Of a stretch of DNA of 64,000 nt, positions 1-8,735 are shown piece after piece. The notes beneath the pieces are model-generated. The model did no database searches. It saw nothing but the letters and a program-made list of their open reading frames with translations, and was not told where the DNA came from. The stretch covers positions 1 to 64,000 of the forward strand of contig CASDZV010000025.1 of the NCBI GenBank assembly GCA_949285905.1. Direction: 5' to 3'. The position numbers and the translations under genes were made by a program. The stretch is from an uncultured Spirochaetales bacterium. GTDB taxonomy: Bacteria; Spirochaetota; Spirochaetia; Sphaerochaetales; Sphaerochaetaceae. The stretch's first letter is position 1; each line of letters starts with the position of its first letter.

Positions 1-999
1 AGGATCAATCTTTCCGACAACCTTTGCCTTGGATGTGGATACATAAACCTGTGTCTCTGATCCGAGAGGCTCAACAACGGATACGTGACCATTGATTGTC
101 TTGCCATCAATCGGAGTATGTGAGAACTCGACATCCTCAGGTCTGATACCGAATGTTACTTCCTTTCCGATATATGGTGCGAGAACCTTTGCCTGCTGCG
201 GTGTGACCTCAAGGCGGAATGTTCCCTCATCTGCATAGACCTTGTCGCCTTCTTTCTTGATGGAGACAACGAGGAAGTTCATCGGTGGTGATCCGATAAA
301 TCCAGCAACAAACTTGTTATCTGGGTTGTTGTAGAGCTCCATTGGTCCACCAATCTGCTGGATGACACCAAGCTTCATGACGACAATCTTGTCAGCCATT
401 GTAAGAGCCTCAACCTGATCGTGTGTAACGTAGATCATTGTTGCCTTGAGTCTGTTGTGAAGGCCGGAAATCTCAGCTCTCATCTGGACTCTGAGCTTAG
501 CGTCGAGGTTGGAAAGCGGCTCGTCGAAGAGGAAGACTTTTGGCTTTCTAACGATAGCACGACCTACAGCAACACGCTGTCTCTGGCCACCGGAAAGTGC
601 CTTTGGCTTTCTGTCGAGAAGCATTTCGATGTCGAGGATCTTTGCAGCTTCCTTAACGCGCTGGTCAATCTGATCCTTTGGGAACTTCCTGATCTTCAGA
701 CCGAATGCCATGTTGTCATATACGGTCATGTGCGGATAGAGAGCATAGTTCTGGAATACCATTGCGATGTCTCTGTCCTTAGGAGGAACGTCGTTCATAA
801 GCTTTCCGTCGATATAGAGCTCGCCAGAGGAGATATCCTCAAGACCAGCAACCATTCTCAGTGTTGTGGACTTACCACAGCCGGAAGGGCCTACGAGAAC
901 AACGAACTCCTGATCCTTGATGTCGATGTTGACGTTGTCTACAGCCTTAACGCCGCCATCATAGATCTTGCAGATATTTTTAAGTAATACTTCTGCCAT
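1..999 (-). CDS. Sugar ABC transporter ATP-binding protein (MalK/UgpC/MsmK type), C-terminus cut by window edge
   Basis: Cytoplasmic ATPase that powers import of a sugar or polyol. Reading the minus strand gives MAEVLLKNICKIYDG at the N-terminus, then Walker A GPSGCGKST, a Q-loop (FQNYALYPHM), signature LSGGQRQRVA, Walker B VFLFDEP, D-loop SNLDAKLR and switch THDQVEALT. The C-terminal part carries the start of the TOBE/OB regulatory domain typical of MalK-like proteins. 333 codons are visible with no stop, so the gene continues beyond base 1. The start at 999 has AAAGGAG about 6 nt upstream. Permease and binding-protein genes are not in view, so this may be the shared ATPase that serves several sugar systems, as MsmK/UgpC do. 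The family call is firm and the substrate is unknown. Confidence 0.93.
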   Translation of the reverse strand, partial: MAEVLLKNICKIYDGGVKAVDNVNIDIKDQEFVVLVGPSGCGKSTTLRMVAGLEDISSGELYIDGKLMNDVPPKDRDIAMVFQNYALYPHMTVYDNMAFGLKIRKFPKDQIDQRVKEAAKILDIEMLLDRKPKALSGGQRQRVAVGRAIVRKPKVFLFDEPLSNLDAKLRVQMRAEISGLHNRLKATMIYVTHDQVEALTMADKIVVMKLGVIQQIGGPMELYNNPDNKFVAGFIGSPPMNFLVVSIKKEGDKVYADEGTFRLEVTPQQAKVLAPYIGKEVTFGIRPEDVEFSHTPIDGKTINGHVSVVEPLGSETQVYVSTSKAKVVGKIDP

Positions 1000-1118
1000 T
1001 CATTGCTCCTTTTCTTTCGATAGCTCTATGTTAAATGGCAGAAAGTCCTGAAGTAAAGGAAATTCTTCATTGCAAAAGCTCATTTTCACCGCTAAAATAG
1101 CCAAAAATAGGGTTTTGC

Positions 1119-1142
1119 TGACTAAATAGACAGAATTAGTCA
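1119..1142. promoter_or_regulatory. Inverted repeat upstream of the TetR gene, candidate operator
   Basis: TGACTAA and TTAGTCA form a perfect 7-bp inverted repeat with a 10-nt spacer, ending 12 nt before the tetR start codon. TetR regulators commonly bind such sites next to their own gene. The site also lies in the divergent region shared with the ABC ATPase gene, so it could regulate both. Assignment as operator is inference from position and symmetry. Confidence 0.45.
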
Positions 1143-1153
1143 ATAAGGATAAT

Positions 1154-1738
1154 ATGCCTAAGATTTATACTTCTGCAGAGAAAAAGAACATCAGAGCGTC
1201 CCTCCTGAGAGAAGGGGGGAAGTGTCTTGCACTCTATGGTGTGAAGAAAACCACTGTCGATGAGCTTGTCAGGCGCGCGGCCATCCCGAAAGGAACGTTC
1301 TACCTCTTTTATCCATCGAAGGAAGCGCTCTTCTTCGATCTTCTCACAACATTTGTCGATGAGGTTGAGAATGACTACCTGCAGATGCTGCAGGAGATTG
1401 ATGAGAATCATATTGTCACAAGTCTGACAGGCATTTTCTACACGCTCCTTATGAAGTTCTACAATGAAGGCCTGTACAGATTCCTGGATGGCGCAGAGCT
1501 TGAACTTGTTCTGAGAAGGCTGCCTGAGAATTCAATGCCCGATCTTACAGGACGGCTTGGGAGCGTTGTGCACAATCTCTTCTCGTATTTCTATATTGAC
1601 GATGAGGAAGACATCAAAGCATTTGATGAAGGGTACGAGGCTCTTATATATCTTCTGCTGTCTGCGGACCGCTTGAAGAACAAGGAAAAAGCCCTCCGGC
1701 TTTTGGTCAGAGGGCTTGTGCTGCAGATGGTGGAGTGA
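1154..1738 (+). CDS. TetR/AcrR-family transcriptional regulator
   Basis: 194 aa. Residues about 8-55 form the TetR helix-turn-helix domain (GVKKTTVDELVRRAAIPKGT followed by FYLFYPSKEALFFDLL, the family hallmark). The remainder is a helical ligand-binding domain with no recognisable ligand signature. The start has AAGGA 4-5 nt upstream. It is divergent from the ABC ATPase gene, and a 7-bp inverted repeat lies between them. It converges on the CorC-like gene, whose terminator is embedded in this gene's 3' end. It probably represses itself and perhaps a neighbour; the target is not deducible from sequence. Confidence 0.88.
   Translation: MPKIYTSAEKKNIRASLLREGGKCLALYGVKKTTVDELVRRAAIPKGTFYLFYPSKEALFFDLLTTFVDEVENDYLQMLQEIDENHIVTSLTGIFYTLLMKFYNEGLYRFLDGAELELVLRRLPENSMPDLTGRLGSVVHNLFSYFYIDDEEDIKAFDEGYEALIYLLLSADRLKNKEKALRLLVRGLVLQMVE
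1682..1717 (-). terminator. Intrinsic terminator for the minus-strand CorC-like gene, inside tetR coding sequence
   Basis: On the minus strand AAGCCCTC and GAGGGC(TT) form an 8-bp stem with a 13-nt loop, followed directly by TTTTTCC. It begins 22 nt after the CorC-like stop codon and lies wholly inside the last 20 codons of the convergent tetR gene. On the plus strand no T-run follows, so it would act only on the minus-strand transcript. Confidence 0.6.
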
Positions 1739-3073
1739 TTACTCCTCCTTCTCTTCAGCTTTTTCTTCTTCGGCAGGCTGCGCTTTTCTTACAATAGCCT
1801 CATCGATTCTCCTGTCCTCGATTTTCGTGACATGGATTTCAAGACCATTGATGGTCACATCGAGCGTTGTTCCGTCCTCCGGAATCTGGGAAAGAGTGGA
1901 AAGAACCATGCCTCCGATAGTGTCATAATCCTCATTTTCCTCGATTTCTATGCCGGTCTCATCTGAGAAGTCGCTGAGGCTGAGCGCACCGCTGACCTTC
2001 CATTCATTGTCGCCGATCTTCTGTATCTCACTTTCTTCCTGTGGATCGAATTCATCATAGATATTGCCTACAATCTCTTCGAGAAGATCTTCCAGTGTTA
2101 CTATACCGACTGTCTGCCCATATTCATCAACAACGATGGCGATATGTGTCTTCTTCTCCTGCATGTCTGAAAAGAGTTTATCGGCATGGATTGAGTCTGG
2201 AATCATGTAAGCAGGGCGCAGAAGCTTATCAATTCTCTTGTGCTCGCCGGAGTTGAGATTGATGAGGAAATCGCGGGCATTGAGGATGCCGAGGATATCA
2301 TTGATGTCTTCACCGTAGACAGGGAAACGCGAAAGTCCTGAATCCTTGATTGTGTCGAGAATCTCATTTTCTGGTGTATCGACCTGGAATGAGACGACAT
2401 CTGGCTCGCGTGTCATTATTTCGCTCACGTTGATGTCATTGAACTCAAAGACATTCTGAATCCATTCCTTTTCATCTTCTTCAATTGATCCTGATTCTCC
2501 GCCGGCATCAACCATCAGCTTGATATCATCTTCGGTGACAGCATCTGACTCTCCGTCATCTTTCATGCGGAACATCCGCAGGATGAGGTTGGTAGTAGCT
2601 GACAGAAGCCAGACAGCCGGTTTCATGATCTTCGCTGTCACAGTGATTACTCCAGAGGAGAATTTCGCTACCTCAAAAGCCTTCTGCTGTGCAATACGCT
2701 TCGGAACAAGTTCGCCGAAGATAAGTGTGAAGAATGAGATGATGAGAGTTATGATGATAACCGAAATCGTACCTGAGACACCTGCGGGGAGACCAAGATT
2801 CACAAAGAATGGTGAGATGTACTGTGCAAGGTTGTCTGCTGCGAATGCTGATCCGAGGAATCCTGCCAGAGTGATTCCAATCTGGATTGTGGAAAGGAAT
2901 CCAGAAGGATTTTCAGCCATCTTCAGAAGCCTTGGAGCGTACTTATCTCCATCATCTGCGAGCTTCTTGAGCTTTGTGGTGTTCAGGGAAATGACTGCAA
3001 TCTCCGTTGCTGCGAAGAATGCATTTATAGCTATAAGTATAATCTGTAGCAGTATCTGCTGCGCTAACGACAT
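1739..3073 (-). CDS. CNNM/CorC-HlyC family membrane protein with CBS pair
   Basis: 444 aa. The order is a DUF21/CNNM transmembrane domain (about residues 1-190, four hydrophobic segments, with the family motif FGELVPKRIA), a paired CBS module (about 205-330, including VSEIMTREPDVV and IAIVVDEYGQTVGIVTLEDL) and a C-terminal CorC_HlyC domain (about 345-430), ending in an acidic tail. Family members are linked to Mg2+/Co2+ efflux or to membrane-damage tolerance; the older hemolysin name is historical. I chose ATG at 3073 because AAGGAG lies 7 nt upstream; a TTG two codons earlier would be too close to it. Single gene with its own terminator in the convergent tetR gene. Confidence 0.9.
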   Translation of the reverse strand: MSLAQQILLQIILIAINAFFAATEIAVISLNTTKLKKLADDGDKYAPRLLKMAENPSGFLSTIQIGITLAGFLGSAFAADNLAQYISPFFVNLGLPAGVSGTISVIIITLIISFFTLIFGELVPKRIAQQKAFEVAKFSSGVITVTAKIMKPAVWLLSATTNLILRMFRMKDDGESDAVTEDDIKLMVDAGGESGSIEEDEKEWIQNVFEFNDINVSEIMTREPDVVSFQVDTPENEILDTIKDSGLSRFPVYGEDINDILGILNARDFLINLNSGEHKRIDKLLRPAYMIPDSIHADKLFSDMQEKKTHIAIVVDEYGQTVGIVTLEDLLEEIVGNIYDEFDPQEESEIQKIGDNEWKVSGALSLSDFSDETGIEIEENEDYDTIGGMVLSTLSQIPEDGTTLDVTINGLEIHVTKIEDRRIDEAIVRKAQPAEEEKAEEKEE

Positions 3074-3306
3074 ATTCAAACTCCTTATTCTCTTTTGATT
3101 TTCAATTGCGGCTCAATCATGCTTCAGAGAAGGAGCTTGATCATTTTCACGGATAAATGCGGAGGCACTTCCGGATCTTCTTTTCTTAAATTACTGCCAG
3201 GGCCATCGTCCACTTGCTGTTTCGTTCCTTTGCACCTTCTGGTGCCAATAAAATTACTCTAATGATATTAAAGCTGTGGCAACATCGTCAACGGCAGAGG
3301 GACTGG

Positions 3307-4665
3307 TTAGGCTATTTTTCTTGTTTTTCGTCCCTCATGCAGCACATAAATGAGTGTATAGAAAGCCATTATACCGGAGACTGCAGGCGCTATCATGCCC
3401 AGAATCCCGAGATCTGAGCCGAAGTGCGAGCCGAAGAAATATACCATAGGTATACGCAGCAGGAGTGCTCCTGCCGTGCAGCTGATCATCGTCCAGAGAG
3501 TCTTCTGCCTGCCGTTGAGGTATCCATTGAGGGTGAATACAAGTGCAGTCATCATGTAGTCATAGCTGGCGGAGCGGAAATAGGGGATGCCTGCTGCTAT
3601 CACTTCGGAATCGGTGGTGAAAACACTTATCATTGTCTCTGGTGAAATCTGTGCCCAGAGCCAGAACAGGAAGGAGACTCCAAGCGCGAATGACAGTGCT
3701 ATCCAGAGCGATATTCTTGCTCTTTCAGGTTTTCCTCTGCCCAGGTTCTGTGCTGTGATGGCTGCAAGTGCGTTTGCCATTGAAGTGGCACTGAGCATTG
3801 CAAATACATCGTATTTCGCGCCCACACCAACAACTGCCGCGCCGTAAAGCCCTGCTTTGTTCATCATCATTGTCAGGTAGAGAAATGATATGCGTACAGC
3901 AAGTTCCTGAAATGATATGGGGATGCCGACAGCTCCAAGTTTCCTGACAATTTCACCTGATGGCTTGAAAGACGAGAAGTTGAAATCAAAGATGAAATTC
4001 TTTCTCCTGAGGTAAATCACAGCGGAGATCATGCTCACAGCCTGGGATATGACAGTGGCAAGAGCCACTCCTTTGACATCCATCCCCATGAGTCCTGTGA
4101 AGAGGAAGTCAAGAATGATGTTGATGATACAGGCTGTACCGATGAAAATCATGGGGCGTGTCGAGTCACCGTAGCCTCTGAGAATTGCAGAGATGGCGTT
4201 ATAGAGACAAATGAAGATATTGCCAAGCGTGCATATCGTCACATACTCCATTGTCTTTGAAAATGATTCTTCAGGAGTATGGAGCCACTTGAGGATTGTA
4301 CTGTTCATAGCAAGCATGAGAAATGTGATGATGAGAGAAACGACTGTGAATACTGTCAGTGTTGTTCCTATTGTTTTCTTCACCTTGTCATAATCTCTCT
4401 CCCCCATGTAGTTGCCGATTATTATTGTTGACCCCAGCGTGAGACCTGTGATCAGGCTTGTGACAATCTGCGTAACCTGGGTCCCCGTGGATACTGCCGC
4501 AACACTCAGCGCAGAGGAGAATTTGCCGACAACAAATAAATCGACTGCACCATAAAGCGACTGCAGAATATTGGCAGCCAGGAAAGGAATGGCGAAGCGG
4601 AAAAGTGTTCTGGGTATCGATCCTTCAGACAAATCAAGAGCTTGCATAATGAATGTGAACCACAA
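3307..4665 (-). CDS. MATE family multidrug/cation exporter
   Basis: About 450 aa with 12 predicted membrane helices and two repeated MATE halves. The N-terminal LDLSEGSIPRTLFRFAIPFL is the classic MATE opening, and SGIMAF lies near the end. It is expected to export drugs or metabolites against a Na+ or H+ gradient; the substrate is unknown. Start choice is uncertain: a TTG at 4665 has AGAGG at good distance, whereas ATG at 4647 fits the family start better but lacks a ribosome site. The 227 bases after the gene (3080-3306) hold no gene that I can support. A second MATE gene starts just beyond the tRNA at 4895, and the two sequences are clearly different subfamilies. Confidence 0.9.
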   Translation of the reverse strand: MWFTFIMQALDLSEGSIPRTLFRFAIPFLAANILQSLYGAVDLFVVGKFSSALSVAAVSTGTQVTQIVTSLITGLTLGSTIIIGNYMGERDYDKVKKTIGTTLTVFTVVSLIITFLMLAMNSTILKWLHTPEESFSKTMEYVTICTLGNIFICLYNAISAILRGYGDSTRPMIFIGTACIINIILDFLFTGLMGMDVKGVALATVISQAVSMISAVIYLRRKNFIFDFNFSSFKPSGEIVRKLGAVGIPISFQELAVRISFLYLTMMMNKAGLYGAAVVGVGAKYDVFAMLSATSMANALAAITAQNLGRGKPERARISLWIALSFALGVSFLFWLWAQISPETMISVFTTDSEVIAAGIPYFRSASYDYMMTALVFTLNGYLNGRQKTLWTMISCTAGALLLRIPMVYFFGSHFGSDLGILGMIAPAVSGIMAFYTLIYVLHEGRKTRKIA

Positions 4666-4734
4666 TACTCCCTCTCGGTCAATAAGAACAGACAGCTTTA
4701 AGTGATTTTTAACAGTAGAAAAATGATGTTACAA

Positions 4735-4761
4735 TAAAAAAGAACGGCTCCCTGAGGAGCC
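4735..4761 (-). terminator. Terminator of tRNA-Gly
   Basis: On the minus strand GGCTCC-TCAG-GGAGCC forms a 6-bp stem, followed by GTTCTTTTTTA, starting a few bases after the tRNA 3' end. This is a typical rho-independent terminator. Confidence 0.75.
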
Positions 4762-4764
4762 TAG

Positions 4765-4836
4765 AGCGACTGAGGGGAATCGGACCCCCTTCTTATGCTT
4801 GGGAAGCATAGGTAATAACCATTATACGACAGTCGC
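4765..4836 (-). tRNA. tRNA-Gly (anticodon CCC)
   Basis: The minus strand folds into a complete cloverleaf. The acceptor GCGACTG pairs with CAGTCGC, and the anticodon stem TATGC/GCATA encloses the loop TTCCCAA, giving anticodon CCC. The T arm contains GGTCCGATTCC. The discriminator is T and no CCA is encoded. A terminator follows immediately. It lies between two MATE genes and is transcribed in the same direction as the first. Confidence 0.93.
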
Positions 4837-4894
4837 ATCGAGCTGTAGCTTATACGCTTTTCAGTATAAGCGCAAGCTGTTTTGCAGGTGAAAT

Positions 4895-6259
4895 ATGGAT
4901 GAAAGGGAAAGACTTGAACACTATAGGAAGATGACAGAGACGCCCGTACCGCGTCTTATCTGGAAGCTTGCTGTTCCGACAATCATCAGTATGATGGTCT
5001 CTTCAATCTACAACACGGCAGATACATTCTTCGTCGCCCAGCTCGGGACAAGCGCTGCAGGAGCTGTCGGTATTGTCTTCTCTATTATGGCAATTATCCA
5101 GGCAATAGGTTTCACAATCGGAATGGGCGCTGGCAACATCCTCTCCCGTCAGCTCGGGGCAAGGAAGGATGAGGAGGCGACAGTGACTGCAAGTTCTGGC
5201 TTTGCGCTTGCTCTGGTTCTGTCGCTGCTTCTCGCGTTTCTCGGCATTGTTTTCCAAGAAGAGATAATGAGACTTCTGGGTGCTACCGATACGATTCTGC
5301 CATATGCAGAGGCATATGCCTCGTATATCTTCCTCGGCTGTCCTGTGATGTGCGCATCTTTTGTCATGAATAATTATCTCAGAGCTGAGGGAAAAGCTGT
5401 TTACGGCATGATCGGGATCACGACAGGCGGTATTCTGAATATAGTGCTGGATCCCATCTTCATTTTCGCATTCGGTTTTGGAACAGCAGGTGCTGCCATG
5501 GCTACTGCTCTCAGCCAGCTTGTTTCTTTCCTCATCCTTCTTTCGTTCTTCTTCAAGGGAAAGAGCAGCGTGAGACTGTCCCTCTCTAAAGTTTCATTAC
5601 GGCCACGCCTTTATCTTGATATTCTGAGAATAGGGTTGCCGACGCTTTTCAGGCAGGGACTTGCAAGCATCGCAAGTGTCGCTCTTAATGTGTCAGCGGC
5701 TGCTTTCGGCGATGCTGCAGTTGCTTCCATGAGCATTTCTGGACGTGTCACGATGTTCGCATTCTCTGCAATGCTTGGCTTCGGACAGGGGTATCAGCCA
5801 GTAGCATCATTCAATTTCGGCGCTAAGCGATATGAAAGAGTCAGGGAAGCGACACGCTATACAGCTGTTGCGGGAACCTTCATTATGCTCCTGATGGCTT
5901 TGCTCTGCTTTGCTTTCGCTTCTCCGATAATCGCAGTATTCAGAGGCTCTGATCCCGATGTGATGCATATCGGTGTCAGGGCGCTTCGCTTCCAGATGCT
6001 CCTGATGCCGCTTACAGGTATTGTGACAGCTACGAATATGGGATTGCAGTCTACAGGAAAAGCCGGACCTGCAGCTCTTCTCGCAATGGCTAGACAGGGT
6101 ATCTTTTTCCTCCCTCTGATTCTCATTCTTCCGCAGGTCTGGGGAGTTGATGGTGTCATTGCTGCCCAGCCTGTGAGCGATGCGCTCTCATTTGTGCTTG
6201 CACTTTTCCTTTTCGTGCGTTTCATCCGCGGCCTCAGAGCACTTGAGAGAGAAAAATGA
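4895..6259 (+). CDS. MATE family efflux protein (NorM/DinF-like)
   Basis: 454 aa with 12 predicted helices in two MATE repeats. It opens with TPVPRLIWKLAVPTIISMMV, followed by the conserved YNTADTFFVAQLGTSAAGAVG. An AGGTG sits 6 nt before the ATG. The upstream 58 nt contain an 8-bp hairpin (GCTTATAC/GTATAAGC, 4852-4875) without a T-run, so it is more likely a leader structure than a terminator. The gene is followed 40 nt later by manA, which appears to have its own promoter, so this is probably monocistronic. Substrate unknown. Confidence 0.9.
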   Translation: MDERERLEHYRKMTETPVPRLIWKLAVPTIISMMVSSIYNTADTFFVAQLGTSAAGAVGIVFSIMAIIQAIGFTIGMGAGNILSRQLGARKDEEATVTASSGFALALVLSLLLAFLGIVFQEEIMRLLGATDTILPYAEAYASYIFLGCPVMCASFVMNNYLRAEGKAVYGMIGITTGGILNIVLDPIFIFAFGFGTAGAAMATALSQLVSFLILLSFFFKGKSSVRLSLSKVSLRPRLYLDILRIGLPTLFRQGLASIASVALNVSAAAFGDAAVASMSISGRVTMFAFSAMLGFGQGYQPVASFNFGAKRYERVREATRYTAVAGTFIMLLMALLCFAFASPIIAVFRGSDPDVMHIGVRALRFQMLLMPLTGIVTATNMGLQSTGKAGPAALLAMARQGIFFLPLILILPQVWGVDGVIAAQPVSDALSFVLALFLFVRFIRGLRALEREK

Positions 6260-6283
6260 TCGCTACTTGATTCTGCTTCCCCG

Positions 6284-6292
6284 TGATATAAT
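6284..6292 (+). promoter_or_regulatory. Extended -10 promoter of manA, predicts a leaderless mRNA
   Basis: TGATATAAT matches the extended -10 consensus TGnTATAAT exactly, and only 6 nt (AGCATT) separate it from the manA ATG at 6299. Transcription would start at or next to the start codon. No Shine-Dalgarno sequence is present. No good -35 box is seen, as is common for extended -10 promoters. Confidence 0.6.
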
Positions 6293-6298
6293 AGCATT

Positions 6299-7462
6299 AT
6301 GGAAGTTAGAAAAATCAAAGGCGTGGTGAAAGACTACGCATGGGGAAACAGCGATTTCATACCGTCTCTTATAGGGGGAGCAACTGGCGGACCGCAGGCA
6401 GAGCTCTGGCTTGGAACACATCCGTCAGGGGACGCAGAAGTGCTCACAGGAGGTCATCTTTCTGCGCTTATTCATGATGATAAGAGATATCTTGGAGAAA
6501 AGGACTGGAAGAAATATGGCGGACGTCTTCCGCTTCTGATGAAAGTGCTTGCTATAGCAAAGCCGCTCTCGTTGCAGTGCCACCCGAATAAAGCTCAGGC
6601 AGAGGCTGGGTGGAAGCGTGAAGAAGAAGACAGGAAGAAAGGAGTTCCCGTTTCCTATCAGGATGACAATGAGAAATGCGAGATGATTCTTGCCCTTTCT
6701 CCAATCACAGCGCTCTGCGGCTTCCGGAGTCTTGAGGTGATTCAGGCGGATCTTGCAGCTGTCGTTCCTTCTGCATACGGGCGCACGCTGAGAGCTCTTT
6801 CGACAGATCTTGAAAATCTCTTCATGTCTCTTTTCGCACTTCCTGAAGGGGAGAAGAGCGCAATACTTGAAGAGCTCCGATCTTCGCTTTCATCTTCTTC
6901 CGACCCTTCATGGGAAGGCCTTTTCCTTACCCGGGCGGGCATTTCAAGAGAGTGTCTTGTCGAATATCCTGATGATATCGGATGTCTGTTTCCGTTCCTG
7001 ATGAATGTCGTACACCTCCAGATAGGGGAAGCTATGCCTATAACTCCGGGAACTCTCCATGCATATGTTTTTGGAAATGGTATTGAGGTAATGAATGATT
7101 CAGATAATGTTCTTCGCGGAGGTCTGACGAAGAAGAGAATGGATCTTCCAGAACTCAGAAGCATTATGAAATTCTCGCCTCTGACAGTCAGTAAGTGTAC
7201 AGAAAACAAGGATGGCTTCGGACGTTCGGTATTCTCATCGCCATCTCCAGCATTCAGACTGCTCTCAGTTTCATCGGGTACGTATGAGATCAAGAATGAT
7301 CCTGTAGCTATCATACTTGTCACAGAGGGTGCTGTCCGTTTCTCATCCAAGGGGGAGAGCCTTCTTCTTGAAAAAGGAGAGGCCGCAATAATCCCGTCAG
7401 GACTGGAATATACGATGACAGTCCGTGGAAATGCCTACATCTCGGAGGTCCCGGATGCTTAA
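6299..7462 (+). CDS. manA: Mannose-6-phosphate isomerase, class I
   Basis: 387 aa, the usual length for class I zinc-dependent phosphomannose isomerase, which interconverts mannose 6-phosphate and fructose 6-phosphate. Visible signatures are YAWG near the N-terminus, AELWLGTHPSG, the zinc site SLQCHPNKAQAE (about residues 92-103) and PGTLHAYVFGNGIEVM, followed by a C-terminal cupin-like part. It links mannose use, or supply of mannose units for glycans, with glycolysis. The start codon lies 6 nt behind an extended -10 box, so the mRNA should be leaderless. The last eight bases overlap the next gene, which carries its own ribosome site. Confidence 0.95.
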   Translation: MEVRKIKGVVKDYAWGNSDFIPSLIGGATGGPQAELWLGTHPSGDAEVLTGGHLSALIHDDKRYLGEKDWKKYGGRLPLLMKVLAIAKPLSLQCHPNKAQAEAGWKREEEDRKKGVPVSYQDDNEKCEMILALSPITALCGFRSLEVIQADLAAVVPSAYGRTLRALSTDLENLFMSLFALPEGEKSAILEELRSSLSSSSDPSWEGLFLTRAGISRECLVEYPDDIGCLFPFLMNVVHLQIGEAMPITPGTLHAYVFGNGIEVMNDSDNVLRGGLTKKRMDLPELRSIMKFSPLTVSKCTENKDGFGRSVFSSPSPAFRLLSVSSGTYEIKNDPVAIILVTEGAVRFSSKGESLLLEKGEAAIIPSGLEYTMTVRGNAYISEVPDA

Positions 7463-8735
7463 TAGACGACGCATTGACCTGATATTCGAGCGTGAGATTA
7501 TCGAGGCAATGGGCTGTACAGAACCGGCAGCTGCGGCACTTGCTGGTGCAAAGGCCGCAGAATTATTTGGTATGAAACCTGAATCAGGGATGGCCGTCGT
7601 ATCTCCAAATATGATGAAGAACGCGATGGGTGTCTCAATACCGAATTCGAATCTGCATGGTATCAGGGCGGCAGTTTCTCTGGGAATCGCCATCAGAAAC
7701 TCCTCTGCAGGGCTTTCGGTTCTATCAACTGTCACAGACAAGGAGAGAGAGGAGGCGATGCGCTTTCCTCTGGATGTGCAGATTGATGAGAGTGCTCCAT
7801 CACTTTATGTGAAGGTCACTGTGCAGGGTAGTGGACACTCTGCTTCGGCTGTGATCTCTGGAGAACATGACAGGTTCACAGAACTTGAACTCGATGGGAT
7901 AATTCTACCTGAAGCCCCGATGTTCTTTCCTGAGTGCCGTTCATTCTCCGAAGATGATTTCCTTGCGACACTGACAATCAATGATGTTCTTGATTATGCT
8001 TCAGCTCTTTCCCCGATGATCAGGGATCTCCTTGAGAAAGCTGTTGAGAAGAATATGACTATAAGCCAGGCTGGGCTGACAGAGGACTGGGGCCTGTCTG
8101 TTGGAAAGGTCATGGCAAAAGATCTTCCGGAACATCCAGGGACACTTCATGAGGCAATGCAGAAAGCTGCTGCAGCCGCTGCTGCTGGATCCGATGCAAG
8201 AATGGCGGGATCTGCTCTTCCTGTGATGATCAACTCCGGATCTGGCAATCAGGGGATAACTGTAACTGTTCCTGTAGCGATTGTCGCGTCATATCTTGGC
8301 AAGAGCCACAGTGAGATGATTTCGGCTGTTGCTGTCAGTGAGCTGATAGGCATTATCCTTACAAGTCATAAAGACAGGCTGTCTGCGCTTTGCGGTGCAT
8401 TCACTGCATCAATCGGCACAGCCTGCGCATATGCTTATCTTCTCGGAGGAAATGCTTCGCTTCTCGATTCGACAATCAATAACATGGTTGGTAACCTTTC
8501 CGGTATTATCTGCGATGGTGCGAAAGATACATGCGCCTTGAAAATCTACTCATCTCTTGTTGCGGCTTCCGTTGCTGTAGAGCTTGCGCTCTCTGGCAAG
8601 AGGGCTGGAGGGGAAGCTGGTATCGTAGGGGATGACTCCTTGTCATCGATTAATCACCTTACCAGGATTTCCCATGAAGGAATGGAGCAGACGAACCGCA
8701 CGATTCTGCAGATTATGCTGGAAAAAGGCAAATGA
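7455..8735 (+). CDS. cyuA: L-cysteine desulfidase family protein (UPF0597, CyuA/YhaM-like)
   Basis: 426 aa. The family is an Fe-S enzyme that breaks L-cysteine into sulfide, ammonia and pyruvate. The N-terminal MGCTEPAAAALA holds the first cluster cysteine; further conserved cysteines lie in LCGAFTASIGTACAY and IICDGAKDTCALK, and the substrate region SGSGNQGITVTVPV is intact. I start at ATG 7455, inside the manA stop region, because GGAGGT lies 4 nt upstream; an earlier in-frame ATG has no ribosome site. It overlaps manA by 8 bases and the following exonuclease gene by 4 (ATGA), so the three are translationally coupled. The role is cysteine detoxification or carbon use. Confidence 0.9.
   Translation: MLNRRRIDLIFEREIIEAMGCTEPAAAALAGAKAAELFGMKPESGMAVVSPNMMKNAMGVSIPNSNLHGIRAAVSLGIAIRNSSAGLSVLSTVTDKEREEAMRFPLDVQIDESAPSLYVKVTVQGSGHSASAVISGEHDRFTELELDGIILPEAPMFFPECRSFSEDDFLATLTINDVLDYASALSPMIRDLLEKAVEKNMTISQAGLTEDWGLSVGKVMAKDLPEHPGTLHEAMQKAAAAAAAGSDARMAGSALPVMINSGSGNQGITVTVPVAIVASYLGKSHSEMISAVAVSELIGIILTSHKDRLSALCGAFTASIGTACAYAYLLGGNASLLDSTINNMVGNLSGIICDGAKDTCALKIYSSLVAASVAVELALSGKRAGGEAGIVGDDSLSSINHLTRISHEGMEQTNRTILQIMLEKGK

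Noticed and set aside
421-987. Long plus-strand open frame of 188 codons
   Set aside because: It is the antisense shadow of the ABC ATPase gene, whose minus-strand frame has all ATPase motifs.
4852-4875. Terminator before the MATE gene at 4895
   Set aside because: The 8-bp stem is AT-rich and no T-run follows on either strand at the right place.
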